64,000 nt of DNA. Source: Nitrososphaera sp. GTDB taxonomy: Archaea; Thermoproteota; Nitrososphaeria; Nitrososphaerales; Nitrososphaeraceae. The translations under genes and the position numbers were made by a program. Shown here piece by piece: positions 26,087 to 33,906 of this stretch. The DNA is taken from assembly GCA_029263715.1 (NCBI GenBank), contig JAJUFP010000002.1, forward strand, positions 124,001 through 188,000, written 5' to 3'. Below the pieces are notes generated by a model. That model was not told the DNA's origin. It worked only from the letters and a program-made list of their open reading frames with translations, and ran no database searches. How positions within the stretch are numbered: the stretch's first letter is position 1; the number at the start of each line of letters is the position of its first letter.

Positions 26087-27040
26087 TTAACTTGACGAGC
26101 GGGCATACAGGTTGTACAGATCTCCTGTCTTGCTGCTCACGTAACCCCACATTTCTGAAGGAATCGACAGCTGTGTGAAAGCACCTCTCTGTTCGCTGTC
26201 AAGTGCGTCGTACACATATTGGCCAATTACGACTTGGTTCGGTTCTGCAATACCGGTAATTTTAGACGCTACACTAACAGTGTAACCAAGAATGTCATGA
26301 TGTGCTTTTTTCGTTATTATCGGCCGGCCATCGTTTGAGGTAAAAGACTGAACGCTCCATCCATATTGCACAACTATGACTTCTCCAACGTCTATGCCAA
26401 CTCGGACGCTCAGCTCCGGATAACCCTCCTGGTTCAAGAGGGGGTTGAATCCCTCTTTTACTGCCCTGATCATGGACCTGGCGCAGTGCACTGCATTGAT
26501 GCAGGGTATGTACAGATTGGACTTGTCCGCTACGACAAAAAATGCTAGTATCGCATCTCCCAAGTACTTTAGGACATAGCCACCATATGCCGAGACAACA
26601 ATGGACATTTCATGTGTAAATGCACGAACTATTGCGGCTAACTTGTCCGCCGGTAGCGTCATTGAAAGTTTTGTTGACCCGACTATGTCGATGTACAATA
26701 TTACGAATGTAGATTTAGACCCCGCCGCCTTTGCAAGAGCATTTTGGGCATCTTCGGTAGATATGTTAAATTCCATCTCTCCTTTCAGAGACTTCCACAT
26801 TTCCAGCTGTGAGGACTTGATGATGCTGTCAATGTTAACCACTGCATCAAGATAAAACATACCTATCGATGCCTCGGAAGCCTGTTTGGTTGGCGCCCCT
26901 TTATCTTGGTCTTGCCTGATCTTATCCTTGATGATGCTGATAACTTCTTCCTTGCTAATGTCAAGCTGCATTGCAATTACTTCGGGCAAAATCCCCGCAT
27001 TGTGCAGGTTGAGTACAGTTTGCTTTTGTCTTACTTGCAC
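26087..27040 (-). CDS. Class III adenylate/guanylate cyclase with N-terminal helix-turn-helix-like segment
   Basis: A 317-residue soluble protein. The cyclase domain (residues ~110-270) has metal-binding Asp in LYIDIVGSTKLS and YLGDAILAFF, plus GIDVGEVIVVQYG. The N-terminal LHNAGILPEVIAMQLDISKEEVISIIKDK resembles a helix-turn-helix of the sigma/transposase kind. Such cyclases make cAMP or cGMP; in archaea they are rare and the signal is unclear. The YxxxK/D substrate residues were not resolved, so nucleotide choice is open. Start codon at 27040 (ATG). Confidence 0.85.
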   Translation of the reverse strand: MQVRQKQTVLNLHNAGILPEVIAMQLDISKEEVISIIKDKIRQDQDKGAPTKQASEASIGMFYLDAVVNIDSIIKSSQLEMWKSLKGEMEFNISTEDAQNALAKAAGSKSTFVILYIDIVGSTKLSMTLPADKLAAIVRAFTHEMSIVVSAYGGYVLKYLGDAILAFFVVADKSNLYIPCINAVHCARSMIRAVKEGFNPLLNQEGYPELSVRVGIDVGEVIVVQYGWSVQSFTSNDGRPIITKKAHHDILGYTVSVASKITGIAEPNQVVIGQYVYDALDSEQRGAFTQLSIPSEMWGYVSSKTGDLYNLYARSSS

Positions 27041-27108
27041 GTCAATACCACAAACATCAGTACAGGGCCATGCCTTTTAACTTGTATTCTTTCAGTTGGT
27101 TAAATAAC

Positions 27109-28074
27109 TCAATTGCCTCTAATTCCCTGAGCCACAAGTACCGAATAGCATGCAAGCCCGCAGTCCTCACACAACGGCTTCATGCTCTTGCTGTCTGCGC
27201 TGCCGATGCAGCAGGGCTGCTTTATCCTTCCCATGTGATCAAGCGACAGTATCGCCCAAGATGGGCAGTCCACCGGAGTCGTTCCAGTGCCGCCCCAGTT
27301 TCCTTTCATAAGCGATATCTGCCTGACGGGGTTGATTATAAAGTCCGGATATTCTTTCTTCATTTCAATTATCTTGTCGATCACCTTGTTGCGCACATCT
27401 CCAAATGGCAGCATCAGTGGGTCTCCCTTTACAAACGGTGTGTGGAACTGGAGGCCAATTTTGTTTACTTTGCTGTGCCATTCTTGTATCAGGTCTTCAA
27501 TAGTCATGTAATTTACCGAGTTTATGGTCATAGAGATCCAGATGTCCTTCCACGCGGGTTTTCCATTGCGGTCCGGACCTGCAATATAGTCAAGGATGTT
27601 TTTCCTCGTCTTTGCGTACGCCCCTTCACCCCTTATGCTGTCATGCACCTTCTCTGTTCCATCTAACGACACCCAGTAAAAGTACAGGCCGTCGTACCTC
27701 TTTAGAGGAAAAGTTGCATTGGTCACAACACAAACTCTACGGGGCATCATTTTGCAAAAGAGCTCTATAATATCTGGCCGCAGCGTCGGCTCGCCTCCCA
27801 CGAGAGTAGCGATAAGTATGCGTTGTCTGTTGAGCGTGCTTTCGATTATCTTTTTCCAGTCCTCTACTGTCAAATCATGCTCTTCTTTACGGTTGAGCCA
27901 CCAGTAGCAATGTGTGCAATGGAGGTTGCAGATGTTGTTGACGTCTACTGAGGCGTACATTGGCTGCTTTATGTGGAATAACCTGTATGCCGCCATCTTT
28001 TTGAACATGCTAAAGTAAAATGGCATCTCGCGCAAAAGGTCGGTGATGCCCCGGCCATAGATCAGGTCTACCAT
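27109..28074 (-). CDS. Radical SAM protein
   Basis: A 321-residue radical SAM enzyme. The cluster motif is CNLHCTHC (C-x3-C-x2-C) in VDVNNICNLHCTHCYWW, followed by VGGEPTLRPDI, the SAM-binding GGEP. The C-terminal cysteines (DCPSWAIL, PCCIGSADS, CEDCGLACY) suggest a SPASM/twitch-like second cluster. It is of the type that modifies peptides, lipids or cofactors (HpnH, MoaA-like); the substrate cannot be read from sequence. Confidence 0.88.
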   Translation of the reverse strand: MVDLIYGRGITDLLREMPFYFSMFKKMAAYRLFHIKQPMYASVDVNNICNLHCTHCYWWLNRKEEHDLTVEDWKKIIESTLNRQRILIATLVGGEPTLRPDIIELFCKMMPRRVCVVTNATFPLKRYDGLYFYWVSLDGTEKVHDSIRGEGAYAKTRKNILDYIAGPDRNGKPAWKDIWISMTINSVNYMTIEDLIQEWHSKVNKIGLQFHTPFVKGDPLMLPFGDVRNKVIDKIIEMKKEYPDFIINPVRQISLMKGNWGGTGTTPVDCPSWAILSLDHMGRIKQPCCIGSADSKSMKPLCEDCGLACYSVLVAQGIRGN

Positions 28075-28170
28075 TATAGATAATGGGGCAATCTGCTAAT
28101 TAAGCATGAGAAGGCTATATCAATGCAGCAAACTGACGCGCTCATTTAACCGAGATGTTGATATGTAAAG

Positions 28171-29241
28171 TTATTTTCTGGCTGCAAGATATCGAGTGAT
28201 TGCAGTCTTCAATTTATGAACCCCGTAGCCTGTCTCTGAAGAGACAACTATTGGATTTTCTAGCTGCAAGTCTTTTGTAATTTCATCTATCTTTTGAGCG
28301 TCTACAGTATCAGATTTACTCAGGACAACAAGAACTTTGGAATTGTCTACTTTCAGCTCTTTTAGCACATCCCAGCAGCTTGAATATTTTATTCTAATAT
28401 CTTCGAGTTCTTCAGACGAATCAACCAAAAGTAAGATTAGATCGGCGGCAAGCGACTCTTCCAATGTAGATTTGAATGCATCTATCATGTATGTAGGCAG
28501 CCTGCTGATAAATCCGATGGTATCAGTAAGCAATACCGTCGTCTTCTCATCTACTTTCACGGATCGTGTGGTTGTTGAGAGCGTTGTAAACAGGCTGGCT
28601 GATGTCTCTTTGTGTTCTGCTGTAAGCAGGTTGAAAAGAGTAGTCTTGCCTGCGCTGGTGTACCCTACCAGAGAAGCAATAGGCATTCCTGCTTTCATCC
28701 TCTGCTGATGATACAGTTCGCGCTTGCTTTTTGCTTCAGCCAACTTTTCTTTAATGAATGACATTCTGCGTTTCAGGTCGCGGAATTTCACATCAACTAC
28801 ATATTCTCCGCTTCCTCCCTTGCCTGGCCGCTCGTTGCCGGTAGACATCTTGGCGATTTCCCTTACGCGTGGCATTTCATACTTGATCTCTGCTAACTGA
28901 ATCTGCAGTTTTGCCTCGTTGGTTGTCGCCCGTGAGTAAAAGATGTCAAGTATCAATCGTTCCCTGTCTATTGCCTTGACTCCGGTGAGTTTCTCCAAAT
29001 TGAACAACTGCTTTGAAGTGAGGTGTTCGTCTACAATTACATGCTTTACATTTGGAGATTCTTTTAGAAATTCCTTGACTTCTTGAGCCTTGCCAGAACC
29101 CATGCCGTATACTGAGTGGTTGAGATATTTTTGAGTAAAAACCTTCACAACGCGCCAGCCTATCATTGATTCTGCCAGGCTTTTCGCTTCCTGAAGTCTG
29201 AAACTATCCGGATATGCCACAAGAACAATATCAGTAGGCAT
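28171..29241 (-). CDS. hflX: HflX family GTPase
   Basis: A 356-residue HflX: an N-terminal glycine-rich/helical domain (DEHLTSKQLFNLEKLTGVKAIDRERLILDIFYSRA, with GSGEYVVDVKFRDLKRR), then the G domain: G1 VGYTSAGKTTLF, G2 T, G3 DTIGFI, G4 LSKSDT. The G4 motif is SKSD rather than NKSD. HflX splits stalled ribosomes under stress. It follows the RAM-domain gene by 41 bases on the same strand. Confidence 0.93.
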   Translation of the reverse strand: MPTDIVLVAYPDSFRLQEAKSLAESMIGWRVVKVFTQKYLNHSVYGMGSGKAQEVKEFLKESPNVKHVIVDEHLTSKQLFNLEKLTGVKAIDRERLILDIFYSRATTNEAKLQIQLAEIKYEMPRVREIAKMSTGNERPGKGGSGEYVVDVKFRDLKRRMSFIKEKLAEAKSKRELYHQQRMKAGMPIASLVGYTSAGKTTLFNLLTAEHKETSASLFTTLSTTTRSVKVDEKTTVLLTDTIGFISRLPTYMIDAFKSTLEESLAADLILLLVDSSEELEDIRIKYSSCWDVLKELKVDNSKVLVVLSKSDTVDAQKIDEITKDLQLENPIVVSSETGYGVHKLKTAITRYLAARK

Positions 29242-29282
29242 AAAAACAATTCATCTCCTATTGGCAAATTTCTGCTGGAGTG

Positions 29283-29528
29283 TTATGTGTGCGCATGCGT
29301 ATCTGCGATTATCATGGTCACAGTAGAATTGACGTCTCGTACCTTGCCAATATCAGCAGAAACGAGTGCGTTTAGCCGATCTTGTGTGTCCACGGTGACT
29401 CTGACTATTAGATCATATAATCCCGATGTCCTGTAAATATTGGTCACCGATGGTATCTTGCTTATTTCATCGAGAACTCGTGCATCGAACGGAAAGCGAC
29501 AATTAACTAGTACAAAAGCGGATGTCAT
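29283..29528 (-). CDS. Stand-alone Lrp/AsnC ligand-binding (RAM) domain protein
   Basis: An 81-residue RAM domain with no DNA-binding helix: FVLVNCRFPFDARVLDEISKIPSVTNIYRTSGLYDLIVRVTVDT, then IGKVRDVNSTVTMII. It can bind small effectors and dimerise. A close paralogue is at 32731-32958. It lies just before hflX in one likely operon. It may modulate a separate Lrp regulator or another enzyme. Confidence 0.85.
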   Translation of the reverse strand: MTSAFVLVNCRFPFDARVLDEISKIPSVTNIYRTSGLYDLIVRVTVDTQDRLNALVSADIGKVRDVNSTVTMIIADTHAHT

Positions 29529-29689
29529 TTGCTATACTACAGTCTTGTACGTTAAGCAGAGTATTAAAGCTGATTGCAAGATAATCCAGTGCTACTTGCT
29601 AATCGATATGTAGCCCGCAGGACTGGTGCGAAAACAGCGAAAAAGGGTGGTTTGTGCCACTATGGCCATCTAAACAAGTTTAAAGATTG

Positions 29690-29878
29690 TTATTCTTTTA
29701 CCAATGCTGCTAAAATGATGATGTTGGCAGCCGCATCTGCCCCTCCAACTCCGGCTATGTCACGCGATGTATTGACGCCATCCCCAAATCCGAATACCAT
29801 GTCACGGATGTAGTTGCTCTCCTTTATGAGGGGTTCAACATGAAAGCTGGATGACGGTGGCAATTGGGGCGATGTCAT
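29690..29878 (-). pseudogene. Truncated CCC1/VIT1-type iron transporter fragment
   Basis: The 62-residue ORF ends at a stop just after the second hydrophobic half: SNYIRDMVFGFGDGVNTSRDIAGVGGADAAANIIILAALVKE. The RD-x-VFG-x-x-DG-V start and GVAGA-like stretch match the first helix of VIT/CCC1 proteins, which go on for about 150 more residues. Downstream no continuation is seen in any frame, so it is a remnant. The ORF may start at 30007 but the extra part is not family-like. Confidence 0.55.
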
Positions 29879-30139
29879 TTTAGGATATTTGTTAGTGCCT
29901 GATATCTGTAAAGCCATTGTAATGTGGTGGGATGCATATACCACGGCTCCTTTTGCCTCACTATTGACTACAATGGCACCACATTTATGTAAAATTCTCG
30001 TATGCACTGCTCAATAATGCTAATAACTCCAAATAGTACGCATTGTGTCGTTCAATATTCTTAAAAAGTTTTTTGCAATTTTATAAATATTACAAAGGTT
30101 CATATGCCTTGCTGACCTCATTAGCAATGAGGAGATAAA

Positions 30140-30268
30140 ATGGAAACAGTAGTTACACTGGTAATCATTGCTGTAGCTGGAATCGGTAGCGCACTTGTCT
30201 ATACGATTGCAGGTCCGAAGATACGCCAGCGAATACACAACGACACATTCCGTACACGTTCAGCATAA
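30140..30268 (+). CDS. Small single-span membrane protein, 42 residues
   Basis: A short ORF with strong signals: TTTATAAATATT about 55 bases upstream and GAGGAGAT seven bases before the ATG. It encodes METVVTLVIIAVAGIGSALVY, a membrane helix, then a basic tail (GPKIRQRIHNDTFRTRSA). A stem CACTTT/AAAGTG at 30278-30302 follows. Function unknown. Confidence 0.55.
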   Translation: METVVTLVIIAVAGIGSALVYTIAGPKIRQRIHNDTFRTRSA

Positions 30269-30376
30269 GTCATTCCCCACTTTTTGATTCAATCTCAAAG
30301 TGAAGTCGGGTCGTAAGAAATCTTTTTTTGCTGCTAGTTCAGTTCCGCATAGACGAATATTGAAAAAATAGCAGGG

Positions 30377-30832
30377 CTATGCCCTGTAGAATTGTTGTTG
30401 CGCAGACCAGTACGACGTCCATGTCTTTAGTATGTTGTTGCTGAATTCTGTGGCTGCGTCTACTGTTCTGTTGCAGATCTTTACATTCTCTCTTGCCGCG
30501 TCCAGTGCATTCACACAAAACTGATTGAAAATCCCCACAGAATGGATTATGTTGTTTGTTATCTCTGTAGATTGCTTTGCAACCTGTTCTGATAGTTGTG
30601 GGACTTGAGGGATATTCAGTGTAGACGAGATCTCTTTCTGATTGGCAAGTGCCGTTTGAATCATGCTCTTTACTGTCTGTGTGTAGTCTAGCTGGAGGTT
30701 GGATATCGACTGAGCAAATTGAGGTTGAACCCGTACTACTTCGTCAATTATGCGGACAGCGTTATCTCTTACAGTATCAATGACTTCGCTTGTTCTGGCT
30801 GTTTCGTCTCTAGTTGATCTCTTTTCTGACAT
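30377..30832 (-). CDS. Phasin-like helical protein
   Basis: A 151-residue, entirely helical, Gln-rich protein without a membrane span (VVRVQPQFAQSISNLQLDYTQTVKSMIQTALANQKEISS, then NRTVDAATEFSNNILKTWTSYWSAQQQFYRA). Length and heptad amphipathic helices resemble phasins that coat polyhydroxyalkanoate granules, which Nitrososphaera relatives make; this match is tentative and no PHA synthase gene is in the window. A TATATA box lies upstream on the minus strand at about 30858-30863. Confidence 0.6.
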   Translation of the reverse strand: MSEKRSTRDETARTSEVIDTVRDNAVRIIDEVVRVQPQFAQSISNLQLDYTQTVKSMIQTALANQKEISSTLNIPQVPQLSEQVAKQSTEITNNIIHSVGIFNQFCVNALDAARENVKICNRTVDAATEFSNNILKTWTSYWSAQQQFYRA

Positions 30833-31146
30833 GGTAACAGTATGTCCGCCGAGCTATATAACTGTTGGTAATAAACGGCAGTCATTACCATTCACTGCCA
30901 CCTATCGTCTGATTCTCGGAGTCACATCACTGGCTCAAGAAATTCATGGTTAAAGCTACAGTTGTAATGATGTTGCCTTAAATTCGGTAGAAATGAACGC
31001 ACTGGAGCGCATCATTTTTTCAAGCGTGCTATTGTAAAGATAGTAGCAAGGTTCTTATTAGTTGTGAGTAGGTAGTAATTGATGTCGGACTATAAGTCTG
31101 GATTTATTCTTTTGTCAACACGTGGTGTTCACATATTGTAACAGCC

Positions 31147-31359
31147 GTGCAGGTTGAGCCTGAAAAGATTAACGAACGCTCCAACAAACAAATGCATTTC
31201 TTATTATGTGAATCATGTTTCTGGTGTGCAACACGTCTTGATCTCAATGTGGCAGTTTCTAAATGTCTTGTCTGTGAAGGCAGAGTCGAGTGCTTGCCAA
31301 TTTCATATGATGAAATATACAAGTTTAACTATGATTCTAGACGTGGAACCAGCAGATAG
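31147..31359 (+). CDS. Small zinc-binding protein, paralogue of 51347-51532
   Basis: A 70-residue protein starting GTG. FLLCESCFWCATRL and KCLVCEGRVECLPI form two C-x2-C pairs, giving a four-Cys zinc site. The protein at 51347-51532 has FLLCQSCLWCASCL and ICPICQEELATVPI in the same order and spacing, so the two are paralogues and this frame is favoured over the overlapping 31154 frame. Function unknown. Confidence 0.7.
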   Translation: MQVEPEKINERSNKQMHFLLCESCFWCATRLDLNVAVSKCLVCEGRVECLPISYDEIYKFNYDSRRGTSR

Positions 31360-31369
31360 ATGAAAAGAC

Positions 31370-31480
31370 ATGAATGTAGTTGATACAGAAGCGCCGCAAA
31401 CTAGCAAAGACATGTGGCTGCAGGGAGAAAAAATCGGAAAGTTACTTGTGCATTTGTTGGCTCTTCACGTTGCGTCTTGA
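31370..31480 (+). CDS. Doubtful 36-residue ORF
   Basis: ATG-started ORF, MNVVDTEAPQTSKDMWLQGEKIGKLLVHLLALHVAS, close behind the zinc protein. No ribosome-binding site is clear and no motif is seen. Listed only as possible. Confidence 0.25.
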   Translation: MNVVDTEAPQTSKDMWLQGEKIGKLLVHLLALHVAS

Positions 31481-31551
31481 CAAAAAAGAGATAATATTAC
31501 CGGGCAGCCCATCTTTTAAGCGGTTCTTTGTCATATTAATATGAGATAATC

Positions 31552-31728
31552 ATGTCCGAGAACATAGTGGTCTGTGGCAAATGTGGGATTCTTTTTGATA
31601 TCCGATACCGGTCAAATAAAGACTGCCCACTCTGTCATAGCGGTCACCATATTCCTGCTTTCCCCAATCGTCAGAAGAAAGATGATGTCCGAGGCATAGT
31701 GTACATGGAGATATTGCAAATCTTCTAG
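31552..31728 (+). CDS. Small zinc-ribbon protein, 58 residues
   Basis: MSENIVVCGKCGILFDIRYRS-type start with C8-x2-C11 and C25-x2-C28 (CPLCHSGHH) makes a four-Cys zinc ribbon; His residues follow. ATG with GAGAT upstream. Likely DNA/RNA or protein binding; function unknown. Confidence 0.6.
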   Translation: MSENIVVCGKCGILFDIRYRSNKDCPLCHSGHHIPAFPNRQKKDDVRGIVYMEILQIF

Positions 31729-31942
31729 TGAATAAAAGACCTTTGTTGCGCTTCCGGTTCTGTTAAAATGCTGATACGCCGCACTTGTCTGCTAGAATTG
31801 AATTAATTGCCATCTGCCTATAATATCGCTGCTATCAAGGATTAGGGATTTAATCAGCCAAATAATAATTAACTCAAAAACTCAGCCCTTGACATGCCTG
31901 AAACAATCGTGTGGAATTTTTTCCGGACAATGTCACTTCTTA

Positions 31943-32152
31943 TCATGTCCTTGTATGGATTAGGTAGTACCTTTCTATTGCATCGTCAGTGTGCCTAAGA
32001 ACACCTTTTTCATCAAGGCTATCCAGTACCCGTGCTACAGCACCCCTATGTTTCAACCCCGTATGCTCGGCAATTTCAGAAGCGGATGAACGAGGATGAG
32101 CCTTCAAGAAGTCTATGACCAACTGCTCGTCGGGTGTAAACAGTTTCTTCAT
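31943..32152 (-). CDS. Small winged-helix protein
   Basis: A 69-residue helix-turn-helix: DEQLVIDFLKAHPRSSASEIAEHTGLKHRGAVARVLDSLDEKGVLRHTDDAIERYYLI. The recognition helix and wing are clear; no sensor domain. Likely a transcription regulator of MarR/ArsR-like fold with unknown target. Confidence 0.7.
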   Translation of the reverse strand: MKKLFTPDEQLVIDFLKAHPRSSASEIAEHTGLKHRGAVARVLDSLDEKGVLRHTDDAIERYYLIHTRT

Positions 32153-32258
32153 GCACTATTATTGGGATGCCTGCTATTATTGTGTCAGGTAATTAAAACT
32201 AACTTTGGACGTTACCAGATAAGGTTAAAGCATTGGGCCTGATAAAGATGCACGTTAT

Positions 32259-32624
32259 ATGATATACGGCCGCCTATTCCGAAAGGGAAATTTGCAAGCG
32301 GCAGCAAATGATTCTCTTGTACTCATAAATGAAGACAAAGTTGCCTACCCTGTAGACAAGGCCGATGCTGCAGTTTGGAACCAATGCACCGGCATTACCT
32401 TTGAACAACTTCGAGATGCAATTTCCTCTAAACTCGGCTGGCAAATCCCGGCAGATGTGCTTTCCCATCTCGAAAGATTTGTGAACTGGTGCATCTGGGC
32501 AAAGTTAATTGAAGTCAGAGACTTTACGCCAGACCAGTTTGCAGAGTTGATGCAGCAAGATAAGGTCAAGACGGAGACGTTCAAGAAACTGCTATCCTCT
32601 GCACAGGCCGAAATTCAACCCTGA
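32259..32624 (+). CDS. Small conserved protein, weakly PqqD-like
   Basis: A 121-residue soluble protein: SLVLINEDKVAYPVDKADAAVWNQCTGITFEQLRDAIS, similar in pattern to the PqqD/RRE fold (beta strands, then WxxxxG). The C-terminal half is helical. The match is weak; no peptide-modification genes are beside it, though a radical SAM gene lies 4 kb away. Confidence 0.55.
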   Translation: MIYGRLFRKGNLQAAANDSLVLINEDKVAYPVDKADAAVWNQCTGITFEQLRDAISSKLGWQIPADVLSHLERFVNWCIWAKLIEVRDFTPDQFAELMQQDKVKTETFKKLLSSAQAEIQP

Positions 32625-32730
32625 TCTGAACCTAGCAGAAAGACTTTTGGTCTTAATCCTTTAGCGTTCTCTGCTATTCTTGTCACATAGAATCACTAAT
32701 TTCTTGGTGGATCGTTACCATCCAGAGGTT

Positions 32731-32958
32731 CTAAGCAATAACCATGGTACAAGTAGAATCAACATCATGAATTTTACCGATTTCATTGCCTACTATTTTA
32801 TGCAGTTCAATTTCTGTATCTGCAGTCACTTTGACTATCAAGTCATAGATCCCTGAAGTTCTATAAACATTAGTGACGGCTGATACTCGGTTGAGTTTTT
32901 CTACAATCCTTGTGTCAAAAGGGAATCGACAGTTAAGTAACACGATGGCAGAGGTCAT
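32731..32958 (-). CDS. Stand-alone RAM-domain protein, second copy
   Basis: A 75-residue protein MTSAIVLLNCRFPFDTRIVEKLNRVSAVTNVYRTSGIYDLIVKVTADT, highly like the one at 29283-29528 (same NCRFPFD and YRTSG motifs). No DNA-binding domain. It stands alone. An Lrp-type effector-binding role is expected. Confidence 0.82.
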   Translation of the reverse strand: MTSAIVLLNCRFPFDTRIVEKLNRVSAVTNVYRTSGIYDLIVKVTADTEIELHKIVGNEIGKIHDVDSTCTMVIA

Positions 32959-33906
32959 ACTGTATGTACAATATGACGCGAGCTCCTATTAAGCATAAGA
33001 CAGCAATTTGTCAAGCTGATCTTCTTTGATACCCTGACTTTGACTCCGCGCTTTTCTTTGTAGAGCTTTTCTTTCTTTTCTTCACTTTTCCCATTGGTTG
33101 CCTAGCTAGCAAGCCGCTCTATTTAAGGATAAGACGAGGAAAAACAATGATGCTGCTTCCCTGCCGTGTTGTTATTTTATAGTTGAATTAAGGTAGTTTT
33201 TGCAACAAACATCTGAACAGAAGTATAAAGATCCTTTCATTGCCGTTGAATATACCACTCCTTCAATAAAGTCTTGGAATTCTTTACTGCAGTATTTGCA
33301 AGCTCGTATCATTTTTCATTATAGTGTAACTACATCTTCCATAAAAATAATCTCTTTTGGGCCAAAATCTTGCAGAGCACTTCGTTTATGATGTACATGT
33401 CGTCGGCAGTGTTTGGTCATTTGAGTCCATCAGGATCTCAAATACCTTCATTTCGTCAGCCCTGCTCTTGATGTATCGGTTTTAGATGAGACAGCCTGAA
33501 TACTGTTGTCCCAAGATAGTGAATTGTGGGTCTGATATCTGATGGATTGCTATGGTCCATACGGCATTTTCGTTAACGGCAAGGACGAATTAGAAGTAAA
33601 TTGCATGCATCAACAAAAATTCTCCATGATTTGTTGTTTTCTGAAGGTGCGGTTGAAAACCATTGCTTCATCTGTTGGTATGAACGTAATCTGTGGTCAG
33701 ATAAGCATCAGGGCTTATGGGTATTGACGAACATCTCTACTGCTCTGACAGCGGTTTGCTTCCAGTCTATAATACTTCATGAAAGCGCTCTAATCTACAG
33801 ACATTCCTTTTTGCTAGTACAGCATCAGCTAGTCGGTATTTTTGATGCAGAGGAAACAAAGGGTTAATGGTCAGTTGCGACGTATACTTGGCAAGGAAGT
33901 AGTCGT
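32959..33906. other. Poorly coding 0.95-kb stretch with decayed pieces
   Basis: No convincing gene. A 27-residue basic ORF (MGKVKKRKKSSTKKSAESKSG) is at 33011-33094 on the minus strand. On the minus strand near 33360-33500 two frames look once-coding: an ADEMKVFEILMDSNDQT piece and, in the next frame, ADDMYIINEVLCKILAQKR, suggesting a frameshifted remnant. Plus-strand ORFs at 33200-33391 and 33601-33867 have no protein character. Confidence 0.35.

Noticed and set aside
26425-26460. GGGGTTGAATCCC resembling a T-arm
   Set aside because: It lies inside the coding frame of the cyclase and has no acceptor stem.
33200-33867. Plus-strand ORFs of 61-88 codons
   Set aside because: AT-rich, no motifs, overlapping each other in different frames, no promoter or ribosome-binding site.
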